Assembly: GCA_021014325.1 (NCBI GenBank)
Contig: CM037470.1
Location: forward strand, 5,545,647-5,609,646
Reading direction: 5' to 3'
DNA length: 64,000 nucleotides
From: Plazaster borealis
Lineage: Eukaryota; Echinodermata; Asteroidea; Forcipulatida; Labidiasteridae
Part shown: piece by piece, positions 22,014 through 33,717 of the stretch
Position numbering within the stretch: the stretch's first letter is position 1
Layout: the number at the start of each line of letters is the position of its first letter
Made by a program: the position numbers and the translations under genes
Notes under the pieces: model-generated
The model's input: the letters and a program-made list of their open reading frames with translations, nothing else
Database searches by the model: none
What the model was told of the DNA's origin: nothing

Positions 22014-22367
22014 GGTATGGTGCACCAACATGAGTAGACACCAGAAGCTACAACTTTTCATTGCCATTGTTGAATCAGTGCTACTTTATGGGTGCGAAGA
22101 ATGGACACTAACATCTGTTCTAGAATAACAACTTGATGGTTGGTACACCAGAATGCTGCTCCAGGTGCTTTGTGTCAGGAGGGAAGACCACATAGCCAAT
22201 GCAGATCTTTATCTCGGGTTTCCTATAAAGCTTGGTGCTAAAACCTGCACAAGAAGAGTCAAGTTAGCAAGGCACAGCTATCGTAACCCTGAACTTCCAG
22301 TCAGCAAGCCTGCGCTTTGGGAGTCCAATCAAGGTCGAGCCCCCAAAAGGGTCGAGGTCTTATGACC
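22014..22367 (+). pseudogene. LINE reverse transcriptase tail, RTE-like, decayed
   Basis: The plus frame reads LQLFIAIVESVLLYGCEEWT, a stop (TAA), then QLDGWYTRMLLQVLCVRRED and HIANADLYLGFP. This is the stretch just after the palm domain in RTE-like non-LTR retrotransposons, usually worded ESVLLYGCETWTL ... RMLR ... H-x-x-N-x-x-LY. Only about 110 residues remain, with one stop and no catalytic YADD. It lies 170 bases upstream of the TRIM start on the other strand. Confidence 0.7.
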
Positions 22368-25076
22368 AATGTGGACATAACTACTTAGGGACACTGGCTT
22401 TGTAAAAACAGATGAAATATCTACATGCATGTAGGACAGGGAGATCTGGGCACACTTCTCTTGTGACATCATTGGCTGAGTACACCACTCGACAAAGAAG
22501 AGAAAGAAACCTCTCGCATCGGAGTTGCGCGTTGGTTACGGTGTGTTTCGTTGAAAGCGCCATTATCAACTGGAATGTGAGTATAGCCCATACAATAGAC
22601 TTGTCCCCTGTCTTTAGCCGTATGAAGGATGAAGACAAGCGTCTGTCTTATAAACACAACAGTTTCATTGGATTTGCATGCAAGGGCGTCATTTTGTATG
22701 TCTGTAATGATTGGTCAACAAAACATCGTGCAAACTGGATGAATTGTGCTGGATGAATTCTTTTTACACAAAAAGTCATACTTGGCATATGAAAGTGTCA
22801 GACCCTTTTTATATCAAAGCTTTTATGGCATGAACTTATCGTTAGATGTAATTAGTTTGAAATTCTTATTTAATCAGCTCAGTTATAGCCACATGAATAT
22901 TTAATTAGAAACATTTTTTCCTCTAAATCTCAAGAAGTATACAACCGATCCTCAAACATTATTCACTTGAGTACACAATACAAATAAATAAATTAATTAT
23001 TTAAATACAAAACAAACACAAAACCACAACATTCCTATACGTCCAGAAACACAATTGTTCATTGTTAATTTACATGTCATATTGCAAACAAATACACTTG
23101 TTAAAACAAGGTAGATTTGATAGAACAGTTTGTTCCAAGCATTTAAAAATAGGCTAATTCATACTTTATAGTTAAATAAAAATCAACAGGTAACTATAAT
23201 TGATAAATACCGCGAAAAATAGGTAAGATGCGATTATCTTTAACTTCCACGCTGTAAATTCTACACTTTGATCTACAATCCCATGTCCTAAGTACTACCC
23301 CGTGAGCGACCCATGTTATTGCATTTATGCACGCTTGAAATAGACCCCTTACGGTCGCAGACTTTAACAAGTCCATTCATTGACAATTTTCAGTCGCAAG
23401 CACTGACTGGATTCTCAACCGGTAGCAATCTTTCGGCCAAATTACACCTGTGCAAAAAGTGCAATTCCTTCGCAAGTTTAGGGATACGATGGGGATATTA
23501 AAGTTAAATACCATGTGGTAGCTTATGAAGAAAAACAACAGTGTATCGAAAACACATTTTTATTATCGTGATGTCATCAGGTGTCGTTAATTTAAAGCTT
23601 TATAAAAAAAAATATCCACTGAAGTAAATGACAACAACTATTTGTGGTACTTTTTACCTCAAAAGCGAAGTGACAATATATTTGAATGACCGTTTTTGAC
23701 ATTTTCTTCCCGTTAAACAGGAAGTTGAAATACACAAAAACAAAAAACAAAAAGGTATAAAGCAATAGAAAACTATTGATGATGTATCGAATCCTCGGCG
23801 ATTACCATCGAATTGTTTTCCCTATTCGTTTTTGGGGAAGTTTTATTTAATGTTTGTTTCCCCCCTCCCCCATTTATTTTAGGCCTTGTGGATGTCACCG
23901 ATCATGTTTAGAAAAGGAAGCAATTTCTTGGCTTTGTTAAAATTTCTGGATCCACGCCTGATCTCTTTTAAAACACCCTAATTCCTTTACAAAATAACCA
24001 GTTTGTCTGTTTGTGATAATTTGCAAACCAACGATTTACTTTTTTTTTTATAGTAGGCTACGGCGCGGCGCCAGACTTTAAGATTGGACGTGAGGGCAAA
24101 TCGGGGGCAGTAGCAGTGTTAAACAAAAGAAGATAACAGCCTTAATCTGCGCTCCTTAAAAACCATAAAGTTATTGTGCGAATATAAGAATCTCCTCTCA
24201 AAAATTAGCCATCCTTCAACGATCGAACGACAGGCTGGCGACTTCCACTGTTCCTTTTTATATAGACTACTAGCTTAACGTCACGTCATAGTTCACGAGG
24301 GGTGATGCAGTACGTGACACTAGTACGTACACACTTCACAAATCGTAGGGATGTTGCATCGTACGTACTGTACACTTCACGAATCATTATGGATTATGTA
24401 AGGAGCCCGTATATGAAGTGACAAGTTTTTGTTTTTGTTTTTTCCTTCCCTCAAAATATTGTCTCATCCTCAAAATATTATTTTAAAATATTGTTTCGTT
24501 CCCATGAAATGATATTACGAGAGAACGAGGGAGAAAACGGTTCCGGAAAAACCTACACATTAATTATCAAATGCTATGGAAAAAGATGAAAACACTTGAC
24601 AGCTTGAGCACGAAGAATTATGTTTATGTTTAATGAAGCATGCAGTGCACGTTTAGTTTAACGCCCCCCCCCCCCCGGCAGATCGTGTACAGATCATGTA
24701 CAGATCATTGCAGGATTTGGGGCAACATATCAGGGCCCCTTTGATCGAGCTTGTCTATGCGAAGTCTATGCTATGTACATGTACATGTACATTTTAAACT
24801 TACCATGTAAAATCATCGTAACAACGGTTGATTCGATGATAGTTGGTGACCAGGATGGTGCTACGAACCAGCATGTGGTGCATTTCTAAACCAGAAATTA
24901 CACCGAACAAGACGAAAGAAATCCACCCAACAAGTGGGCGGCCTCCTATATCAAAAGGTTGCTTACAGATTGCTACGTTTTACCATTACATGCAATATTA
25001 GTCATTGCTCAGAGTGGGTTTTCCCCACGCCAAATATAGATGACCCAGGGTCACCGCACCGCGCTTTGTAGACTGA
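22368..25076. other. AT-rich stretch, no supported gene
   Basis: Mostly noncoding. A T/A-rich patch at 24440-24545 has CTCAAAATATT words resembling, inverted, the array at 53090-53402. A C-run is at 24665-24678 and GTACATGTACATGTACAT at 24774-24793. On the minus strand a frame from about 24944 to a GTAAGT donor after 24804 reads GRPLVGWISFVLFGVISGLE and MHHMLVRSTILVTNYHR. It might be an exon (possibly 5' for TRIM) but has no family match. Confidence 0.4.
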
Positions 25077-25085
25077 GCTTGTTGT

Positions 25086-26611
25086 CAACCTCGTCCCCAT
25101 GGTTTACTTTATTTCCAACCATGTTTACAATAGTAAACCCTGGCAGCGGCGTAGCTAGGAATTTTTCGGTGGGGGGGGGGGGGGCACAGGGGGGGCATTG
25201 CTTCCAAGTGGGGGGGCCCAGGGAAAATGGGTGTGTCAGTGGTGGTGGTCTCCACGAACCTCATAGGGGTGCACCCCACTAAATATGGAGAAAACAGAGC
25301 GTCGAGCTCATGAATATTTTGTATTGAATATGAATATCCTATATTAGACAGATTTGAGAGCCCAATAAAAGGAGTAGAGTGTAAAAATGTTGCCCAATTG
25401 TAACCTGGGGGTTGTTGACTTCCAACTTGAGGTGTTTTGGATGACATAGGCCCTGAAAAAATGGTCCTATTTGCCGAGAGGTGTAGGGACATTTTTCAAG
25501 ATTGATGCTCGGACGTTTGGAAAATTACACCGGTGTAGGGGTGTTTTTATTTGGAGGGAGAATAACTCGACGGGACCAGGGACTCCCCATATTAAATTGA
25601 GCAGAGAATAAAAGTTCAAGAGTCAATTAATACTTTTCCCTTTACTGTAAAAAGCTGTGAGACTTCTAAGTATTTTTCGTGTATTTTTGAATATTTAGCC
25701 TTTTGCACTGAATGCTATGGGAGTGGAACTAGTGGGGTGCACCCATAGAGTGCCATGTACAAAATCCTATTAGAAACTTGTTGCCCTTCACATTTAAATG
25801 CACCTGGAGTTCTCTTTTGAAACCGGATCTCGCGAAAATTAGGCTCTACGTGTTTTTTGTTCTCACAGTGAGATCGGCGTGGGTCCAGAAAATCCACTCC
25901 TCAAAAAAAAAAAGGTTAAAATCTCACTGTTTTTCAGAATCTAGCAATATGGCCGCCGCCGTAATCGCTGGTAACGATAACCAACGGTTCATGTACAAAA
26001 CATTGGTTTCATATTTGGACCATCGTTGCGCGTGCGCGAAGCAGAACTTTTTGGTCTCTCCGGCATGCACACCAACTGTTCATTCCGCTGCATTGCATTG
26101 ATCAACACGTGGGCGCGCGCGCTTCCGGTGATGATAGCGACAATCCCCGCAGCATAAGTTAAACAATAATTATTGGCTTTGAATACGACTAAAGTTTTGT
26201 TTTACTTTATTGTAAATGAAGGCCTACAAATAGCAGATGTATTTTGTTTTGTAATGTTTTGTTTTCATTCTTTTAACTTTCTTTTTGTGTGGGCACTATT
26301 GCAATTTTTTCATGGAGGGCACCTGGGGGGCACTAGAAATTTGTGGGGGGGGCACGTGCCCCCCCAGGCCCCCCTCCCCCCGTGGCTACGCCGCTGGAGG
26401 GAAACTCCTTACTTGGACCCTGATTGGACAACGACTGGTGTACAAAAGTGTATTCAGTATTCACCATGTTCACAGCCAGACTATTATAATTTGCATACGT
26501 ATCCAAAAATTTTGGATATGCAAATGATCCAATACCAGGGTGAGAGAGCGGTCAACCTCGTACACCTCGTACACCTCGTATACTGCTCGACACACCCTGG
26601 GGACGAGGTTG
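25086..26611 (+). mobile_element. CAACCTCG-ended element, copy 3, split by a 1.25-kb insertion
   Basis: Perfect 9-bp flanks GCTTGTTGT lie at 25077-25085 and 26612-26620. The element's two halves are 25086-25143 and 26397-26611. Joined, they match the intact copy at 56904-57183 across the junction. The right half has CACCTCGTA in three tandem steps near 26558-26580. Confidence 0.88.
25144..26396. mobile_element. hAT-like element (CAGCGGCGTAGC ends) nested in the CAACCTCG element
   Basis: CAGCGGCGTAGCTAGG at the left is inverted as GTGGCTACGCCGCTG at the right, each followed inward by a G/C run. CAG-GGCGTAGC ends are common in invertebrate hAT-type nonautonomous elements. No transposase frame was seen. 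The interior words TTAGGCTCTACGTGTTTTTT and GGGTCCAGAAAATCCACTCC recur at about 29640-29720. No 8-bp target duplication is present (see findings). Confidence 0.75.
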
Positions 26612-26619
26612 GCTTGTTG

Positions 26620-26893
26620 TAGACTTGTGGACAAGTCGTTAATGGTTGTCGCGGCCGGTGATAGTCGAGTTGCGGCGGTGTATCTCGAGTCCCTCCCTCC
26701 CCGATCGAAGACTGCTCTCGCGAGATCACTGCTCTCGCGCGAGGCTGCTGGCTCCCCACTACCGAAGCTGTGAGAGCAGTAGTCTCGCGGGGCCAGCAGT
26801 CTCGCGAGAACATCGCCCGTGTCGCGAGATTCGCTGAGAGAGTCAGAACGCTATCACCGCGACAACCATTTAACGACTTGTCCACAAGTGTAA
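26620..26893. mobile_element. GC-rich long inverted-repeat element (ACTTGTGGACAAGTCG ends)
   Basis: TAGACTTGTGGACAAGTCGT and TAATGGTTGTCGCGG on the left are inverted as CCGCGACAACCATTTAACG and ACTTGTCCACAAGTGTA on the right. The centre repeats CTCTCGCGAGA-type words. GCTTGTTG flanks both sides (26612-26619 and 26894-26901), giving an 8-bp target duplication. It is noncoding. Confidence 0.8.
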
Positions 26894-26901
26894 GCTTGTT
26901 G

Positions 26902-27516
26902 AGAATCCCCGTATTGGGTAGACTTGATTTCAAATCTGAGATTGCGGTTATTTCTCTGCACCAGCCGCACTAAACGCCCCCACAGATTAGCTATCACACG
27001 CCCCAACTCGCAATCTTATGACGGAGGTTAATCTACAAGAGGGCGCTATTTCAGGCAATAATGTAATGGCTATCAGGTAGACCATAGATAATACTATGGG
27101 TAGACTAAACACCACTATCACAGACTTTGAACCAAGTCTATGCTATAGACGATGTGACCTGTGACATCACATGTTTACAAAAGAGCCACAGAGCCTGGAC
27201 TTCCTGCAGGCACGATTTGTACACAGACTAATGGAATAAAACATAAAATCTTATATTTTATGGAGATTGCAATGTCTAATTCCTATCAACTTTTGATATG
27301 ATGAAAGGGGGCACATCTCAAAACTTGTCCAGCTTTTACTTTCATAATTCTTGGATTTATGTGGAAATTATGACACAAAATGTCAACTTTCCCATAGGAC
27401 CTGTGTAGTATCTTGCCTGCCAGAATACCCAAAGAATGCACAAGGTCACACTTATTGTAAACAAAGTTCACATGGTCTATAAAAGTAGCTCCATGCCGTA
27501 AGTTATTCCGCGGAGC
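26902..27516. other. Noncoding stretch
   Basis: No gene is visible. The only longer open frame (27286-27471, minus) has no recognisable content. Confidence 0.45.
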
Positions 27517-29020
27517 TTAAAGGGGCTGTGTCATCTTGATCACAGCGAGTCTGTGGTGGGACACTGAATTCTGAACTCTCACCCAGTTATACTGCACACA
27601 CGCACGCGACAATAATATCGTGACGGTGTCCCAGGGAAATCTGTCCCCCGGAGATTCTGCCCCCATCCATACGGGAATTAACATTGGCTGGAGGAGAAGG
27701 ATTGAAAAGAGGGCGCTATCAAAAGAAGTTTGTACATAGTTCGCCGTATGGGTGGGACAGAATCTCCGGGGGGGGGCAGAATCTCCTGCCACAACGGCCC
27801 TCAAAAGGGCGATACTACAGTTTGTAGTAGGATTTTGCTAAATTTGTAGTTACTCGCCCGATGAATGTTAACAACTCATTCTTTGAGATCATCCATTATT
27901 ATACCTTGCTCTTTTACCCGAGGGGTCAGAGTCCCTTGTAAACCTCGTGACAACTTCAGCAGTTGGGCAATAATGCATACGTTTGTACATAGTCCGTTGA
28001 CTCTGTGTACAATACCTGTGTGTAGTATTTTAGTCTAGCATATGGTTTGTTATTGTTTCAATAAACATCAATCATATTAGCTAGGGCAGCCTGTAGACAC
28101 GGGGCAATACAGGGGAGGGAGAGGTGGGTGATCTGTATCCCTGAGTTTGTGTATTTTAGGCCATGAAGGTTCGTGCATTGGAAGGCTAAGGGGACGGGGC
28201 TTTACGGCAATTTTGCCGGTCATCATCAACCATTGATAAACACCAGCTTGGGTGAAGAAGCAATATTATTCCACTTTTTATAGGGAATAAACTTATTTAG
28301 CCCCTCTACGGGGTATTAGGTTTGATAATGATGAGGAAAAAGCTTCAAACCCCGGGCGTTATACGATTTCCCAGACTACTATAAACTGTAGTATTGCCCT
28401 TCAAAGCTCGCGTGTGGGTTAAGGGCTTTAAAGCTTTTATTTTTGATGTTACGGTCAGCGCGTGCGCGTGTAGATAGGTGAGAGTTCATGTTTCCATGCC
28501 CAGTAGACTCTAACACAGAATGGATCAACTACAGGACTAATTAAAACATCCAATGGATATATCAAAGTCACACTTCAAGGGGTTACAATCAAGCAAGGCA
28601 TTCTTGGAAAGAAAAACAAAATGGCGCGGAGAGATCGTACACCACTGGGAACGAGGTTGGTCGTAGAGCAACTGGCCCCTGTCATCTTTTTTCGATCTTG
28701 TGTTACGTCTAACTGTATGCAGTTGACGATGACCATATAAAAACATGATTAATTTGAAGTGTATTGCGTCGAAATACGTGCATTTTTACACGGGCGTACT
28801 AAACGCCTGACAAGTGCCCTGCAAACGTTCAAAAGTTTTTAACAAGCGTGTGCGCAAAGCAGTCACTTTTCGTTAGCTAATCAGCATTGCAGTGATTTCT
28901 TGCGCTTCCCTTCCAGGGGTTAGTGATGAGAGGTATCGATACGGCGCGCTGCTACCAATGGTAGCGAGGCTGATGCCCAGCCACAAGCAGACTATGACCA
29001 TGACGACACAGCCCCTTTAA
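27517..29020. mobile_element. 1.5-kb TTAA-flanked element with nested repeats
   Basis: TTAA at 27517-27520 and 29017-29020 bracket inverted ends AAGGGGCTGTGTCATC and GACGACACAGCCCCTT. Inside are an inverted pair with CCGGAGATTCTGCCCCCATC and GGGACAGAATCTCCGG (27640-27795), another pair AAGGGCGATACTACAGTTTG and AAACTGTAGTATTGCCCTT (27804-28401), and a block 28240-28376 found inverted at 34978-35110. No intact transposase frame is visible. The long size and TTAA suggest a Kolobok-like carrier swollen by later insertions. That is inference. Confidence 0.65.
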
Positions 29021-29248
29021 ACGGGGATGCCACTACAGGCAGTGCGATCGCTGCGTTTTATCAAAGGAGAACAGTGTACAGCACTGATCCTAGTGCCAGT
29101 GTTGATTTAGTTTTTGAGAAATGTATAGAAGTCAGTTTGACAACTATTGTTTTCTCCAACCTCCATTGGAAATCTACACGACCCCGGCGACAGTACATGT
29201 ACATTCGACGTTGGTTGCAGTAGGTTTTGCTTTTGTACGTTTTCTAGG

Positions 29249-32200
29249 ATGACTAATAAGCCCATTGGAACCTACAGTGAAGGGGGCTGGGGTTGGATCG
29301 TCGTTACAGCAGGTTTCACTATTATGTTTATTTTCTGTGGCACCTTGAAAGCGTTTGGGGTTCTTCTAACAGCCATATCGGATGACTTCTCTACCGATTT
29401 GTGGGTCATAGGTTCGATTGGCTCTCTTCATTATGGATTATTCTTCGTGCTCGGTAAGTAAGAAAAGAGACATTTTTATGGCAAAGTTTTGTAGAATTAC
29501 CGTTCCGTATACTCCTAGAACTATGGGGTTCGTTTCGCTATCGTCTCCCCGAACCTCATAGGTGATCATGCACAAAACACAAACGATTCGTTTTGCCATT
29601 TCGATTTGCATTCAAATCTCTTTTTTTTTTTAAATCAAATCTTGCCAAAATTAGGCTCTATGTGTTCTTTGAACTCTCATTGAGCTTGAGAATGGTCCAG
29701 AAAATCCACTCCGCAAACTCAAAATTGTTAAAAAATTATAAATTCTAACCGTAAAATTCAGATCCCATCCACACCGTTTGACTGTTAGAACGGCGATCCG
29801 TGATTTGTGTACAAAACATGCCCACGCGTCAGGGAACAACACAGCTCGCACAGGGTACCAGTCTGCGTTGTTCCCTGACCCTGGTATTGCTTTTGTTTCT
29901 TCTCATCTGGACTACTGCAACGGGTTTACTGGCAGGTCTCCCAAACTCTCATATCGCTCCTCTGCAAAGAACACACAATTATGCTGCCAGATTTCTGGTT
30001 ACCTGTACCAAAAAATCAGAGGACATTACACCCACTCGCTCTCTTAATTGGCTTCCAATTCACCAACGTATCTGTTCAAAAAGTCTTCTTCTTGTGTAAA
30101 AAGTTCTTCATAATTTGGCCCCAGATCTCCAAGATCTCTTAGCCCTTCGTTCATCTTCATTATCGTTAGCTACCGGACACCTTCGCTCTTCTTCCACCGC
30201 TCATTTCCAGCTTTCCCCGGGACCCCGCACCATGACACGCTATGAGGATCGTGCCTTTTCGGTCACAGCTCAAACACTTTGGAACAAGCTACCCACCAAC
30301 ATGCAAGCGGCACCTTCATTGGATACTTTTAAATCATTACTTAAAACCCACCTGTTTTGTCACTCTGAATGACTAAAGCGCTTTTAAACATACGTATTTA
30401 GCGCTCTATAAATGTTGTAAGTATTAGTATTATTATATTTATTTGAACACAGGGCCCGTGGCCGGAGCAGTAGCTCGTAAAATCGGAAGCCGTTATTTGG
30501 TAGTCTTTGGAGGAACAATGTTTGGACTTGGTTTGATACTTGCTTCGATGGCAAACAGTGTCATTCTCCTAGGTGCATCACTCGTCGTGATGGCTGGTAG
30601 GTCATTGCCACTTCATGTGTGAATTCCTAACGGTTACCAATAAATATGCTATATCGCATGTGTCCTTGACCTGCTAATCCTAACAATAGACCTGTGTTCG
30701 TTCACAAATGCTGCGGCCAGAGATGCGTTTGGTCACCTCTATAAAACGGTGACTGCTCTATATTCCGACACCCCTATATTCCGACACCCCAATGTTCCGA
30801 CAACCCCTCGTGATACATGCTAGGGTTAGGGTTAAGGTTAGAAGTATGGTTTAATAGGGTTAGGGTTAGGAATAGGAAAATACACACATAGGTGTCGGAA
30901 CATAGGGGTGTCGGAAAAAAGGGTGTCGGAACATAGGTGTGTAACCCTAAAACGTGGGTGGGACCTCGACGTTTTTTTTTTTTTTAATACCGATATTTCT
31001 TTTTTTGATTTTTTTTGGTGCTGGTTTCTCAACAAGTACACACCGTATTAGTACTTCCATACGAAAATATCTTTCGAACACGTAATAATGGATTCTGAAA
31101 CCGGATTGTAAATCGGTTAATAACTCGTTTCAATTTTTTTCTTCTTTCTGGCGCTAATGGGCTTTCGTAGTATGTTAACATTGTTTGTTTGTTTTTTGTT
31201 TTGGTTTTTTTCAGGAACGGGCGCAGGATGCGTGTTTGATACATGCAAGGTTGAACTGGTCTTCTACTTCCAATATAAGTTTCCCTTGGCATATTTTCTT
31301 GTAACACTTGGAGGCCCGGTTGGGATGATGCTGTACGGGCCATTAACACAAGTTCTTTTGGATACATACGGCTGGCGAGGAACAATGCTCCTACTCGGTG
31401 GGGTTAGTTTCAACGTTGTCATTTGTGGTCTACTAATAAGGCCTGACAAACATATCTCTAAAGAATACAACAAGGTCGTTCGTATTGATACCGAAGATGC
31501 AAATGACGCCGAACGAGGCCCATCTAGTCAAGTGAACGGCTTTCATAAGTTCTTGTTAATGACGGGCTTGGATATTTTTCAAAATGTGGAATTTATTATT
31601 ATGTCTTTGGCAAGAATGTTCATCAATATTGGACATGCAGGGGTGATTGTCTACATGGTTTCAAATGGACTGTCTCTGGGACTGAGCACTACTGAGGCAT
31701 CATTTCTGACCATGGCATGGGGAGTTGGCAGCATCATTGGACTCGCTCTATCAGCCTTTATCGTTCAAAAGAATTTCATCTCAAATCATCTTACTGCAGT
31801 CATAGCAGGGCTAGTGTCTGCCGTATGTTACGCAATGAGTCCGTTCCTTACCACTATCACTTGTCAGTTTCTCATTATAACGCTGTTGGGCGCTGGTGCT
31901 GAAGGTGTTGCTCAGGTGGTTGCCGTGATTACAAGAAACCTTCCATTTAGTGACGATCGTCAGTTTAACATCTCGGGCTGGCAATGTTTCCTGGTTGGTG
32001 TGTCCTGCTCAATTGGTGATGTTATAGCAGGTGATTCAACTATTAAAGGGATTGTATACGTTTGGTAGTTGGAACCCACTGTTTGTTTCAATCCTATATA
32101 GTTGTAGATAGCTATATATACTATAAAACTAACCTGTGAAAATTTCATTTAAATAGGTGGTAGCGTTTTTGAGATATTGCCGAAAATCTGGACCGGTTAA

Positions 32201-33474
32201 ATAAATAAATAAATAACAAGTTCTTATATAGCGCATTTTACAATAAACGTATCAATGCGCTTTACATTAGTGCCCTGGTCATTGGGCTAATAACATTCCT
32301 TTAATCTTTCTCAGCTCCCTGGGGAGTATACAGCCCCGAGCTGCCGTGGCGCTCCGAAGGCTATTTCAAACACAATATCAACCTCTACCCTCGCAGGTAC
32401 CCATTTATACCCCTGGGTGAAGAGAAGCAAGTATAGTTAAGTGTCTTGCTCAAGGACACAAGTGTCATGACCGGGATTCGAACCCACACCCTGATGACTT
32501 AACCACCAGAACTTGAATTCGCAGCTCTTAACCACTCGGCCACAACACCCTAAAATGTAGGAAGAATAATCTGCAATTGGAATACACAATCTGAGAAACG
32601 TTTCTGACAGAAACGCTCCTTAGATTCAATTTTGTTTTGGATAAAAACTGATACATTTTTCCATAATCACATTACTTCAAATTGAAATGTTTCTCAAAAT
32701 GCTTTATGCTTTATCGGAAGCTGCTGTACTTCTTACCAAGTAAGTTTCTATTGCCATTAATTTTATGAGTATAACTACCAAACGTACACAGACCCTTTAA
32801 ACAATGTGTGGTTAATAATATTGCTTTATTTTGTAAATAATTAAGCATACAAAATAGTTACCAGAACATCAACATGCAAGCAATAGTTTAAATCAATTAA
32901 ATTGCAAGTTCTGTTGATTATCTAAAAAACAATAACAAACACTTGATTTTACTTGGGATATTTAAACATTCGAAAACATTCTTAGTTGTGATGAAACAAC
33001 GAAGTCAATTTGTCGTAGGATATAACATCGCTGCGTTGATAAAAACAATCTTATGTCAAGTGAATTCGCCATATTTTTGACCGTGTGAGGGCGTATGTGG
33101 ACCAATTTTTACGTGATGATAAACAGTAAACAAACGTTTTTTTCTATTGTTATTGTTATTATTATGTTTATGTATTTCGCCATTGATGCAAGAAAATTAC
33201 ATACAGGCAATTAAAATAAGATGAAAATGTAATTGTGATGCAAGACATTCCCTGAAGAAAGCGCCCTCATGCGGTCAAAAATATGGTCAATTTAATAGTT
33301 GTTATTAATCGAGCTATTTGAATCTGATCAATCCTTTGCTACATCATTTCAGGATGGTTGTATGACGCAACGGGAGGTTTTCAGGCAACTTTCTTCATGT
33401 TTGGTGGCACTGCGGTTGCTTCATGTGTTTGTTTTCTTGTGGATTTTGTTCGACTACGTTTGACAACCCGATGA
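29249..33474 (+). CDS. SLC16-like monocarboxylate transporter family protein, four exons
   Basis: Exons 29249-29453, 30453-30596, 31215-32030 and 33353-33474 join to 1287 bases (428 residues plus TGA). All three introns are phase 1 with GT-AG ends. The start MTNKPIGTYSEGGWGWIVV carries the EGGWGW motif of monocarboxylate transporter helix 1. Exon 2 has GPVAGAVARKIGSRYLVVFG. Exon 3 has a degenerate helix-5 motif (YFQYKFPLAYFLVTLGGPVG), a short charged central loop (DKHISKEYNKVVRIDTED) and helices 7-11. Exon 4 gives the last helix and RLRLTTR. This 12-helix major facilitator family moves small carboxylates and related solutes across the plasma membrane. The helix-5 basic pair is not conserved, so the substrate is open and it may be an orphan member. 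The length is slightly short for the family. Introns are filled with repeats. Confidence 0.92.
29778..30440 (+). pseudogene. L2/CR1-like LINE 3' end inside transporter intron 1
   Basis: The frame starts IAFVSSHLDYCNG, then shifts at about 29920 to LLAGLPNSHIAPLQRTHNYA and ITPTRSLNWLPIHQRIC. It reads through one stop at 30097-30099 to VLHNLAPDLQDLL, YEDRAFSVTAQTLWNKLP and SLDTFKSLLKTHLF. This is the standard C-terminus of L2/CR1-type reverse transcriptases. The 3' tail has GCGCTCTATAAATGTTGTAA and an ATT-rich end. It is 5' truncated, with a frameshift and a stop, and lies in the same direction as the host gene. Confidence 0.85.
30765..30960. repeat. Imperfect palindrome of CCGACACCCC words with TTAGGG-like centre
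   Basis: The left arm repeats ATTCCGACACCCCTAT and the right arm repeats ATAGGGGTGTCGGAA. Between them are two stretches of GGGTTAGGGTTAGG. It lies in transporter intron 2. The TTAGGG words are too few and too internal to be a telomere. Confidence 0.7.
32043..32800 (+). mobile_element. TTAA-flanked element split by a SINE, in transporter intron 3
   Basis: TTAA lies at 32043-32046 and 32797-32800, with ends AAAGGGATTGTATACGTTTG and CGTACACAGACCCTTT. The left TTAA is only 12 bases past the exon 3 donor. The interior resumes after the SINE at about 32553 and matches 41930-42134 (AGAATAATCTGCAATTGGAA, CTGAGAAACGTTTCTGACAG). Confidence 0.78.
32200..32550 (-). mobile_element. tRNA-derived SINE
   Basis: Read on the minus strand it starts GGGTGTTGTGGCCGAGTGG (A-box-like) with a B-box GGGTTCGAATCCCGG. 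The conserved body CACTTGTGTCCTTGAGCAAG and ACACTTAAC follows, and the tail is ATTT repeats. The head resembles type II (long variable arm) tRNAs such as Leu or Ser. It is inserted in the TTAA element. Related units are at 40565-40925 and 58705-58900. Confidence 0.82.
33065..33294. mobile_element. GACCGC-ended element, copy 2
   Basis: The left end TTCGCCATATTTTTGACCGT and GTGAGGGCG is inverted at the right as CGCCCTCATGCGGTC and AAAAATATGGTCAA. It has the same interior as 18946-19172 and 39225-39456. It lies in transporter intron 3, about 60 bases before exon 4. Confidence 0.75.
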
Positions 33475-33717
33475 ATGAAACTTCTCCCCTTCTGACACCA
33501 TTTGGGACATCTCATTGGTCAACAAACAAAGCCTGACCAGGCTATAAATTTGGGTGCCTTGCCCTAAAGTTTCAGTCATGATTCTTACTTTTACGAAATA
33601 ATCGCTATGGAAACGTTTTTTAATAGGGGAAATGTGATGTGTCTGTGTTAATATTGTTGCTGGTCCGATACCTTTCTCATTTTTGTTTACATACAAGAGC
33701 GTTTTAACTCTGAGGGC

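Noticed and set aside
26173..26933. 149-codon frames on both strands
   Set aside because: They run across G/C runs of the hAT-like element and the palindromic element and have no domain.
30830..30880. TTAGGG-like words as an interstitial telomere
   Set aside because: Too few units, interrupted, and part of a larger palindromic repeat in an intron.
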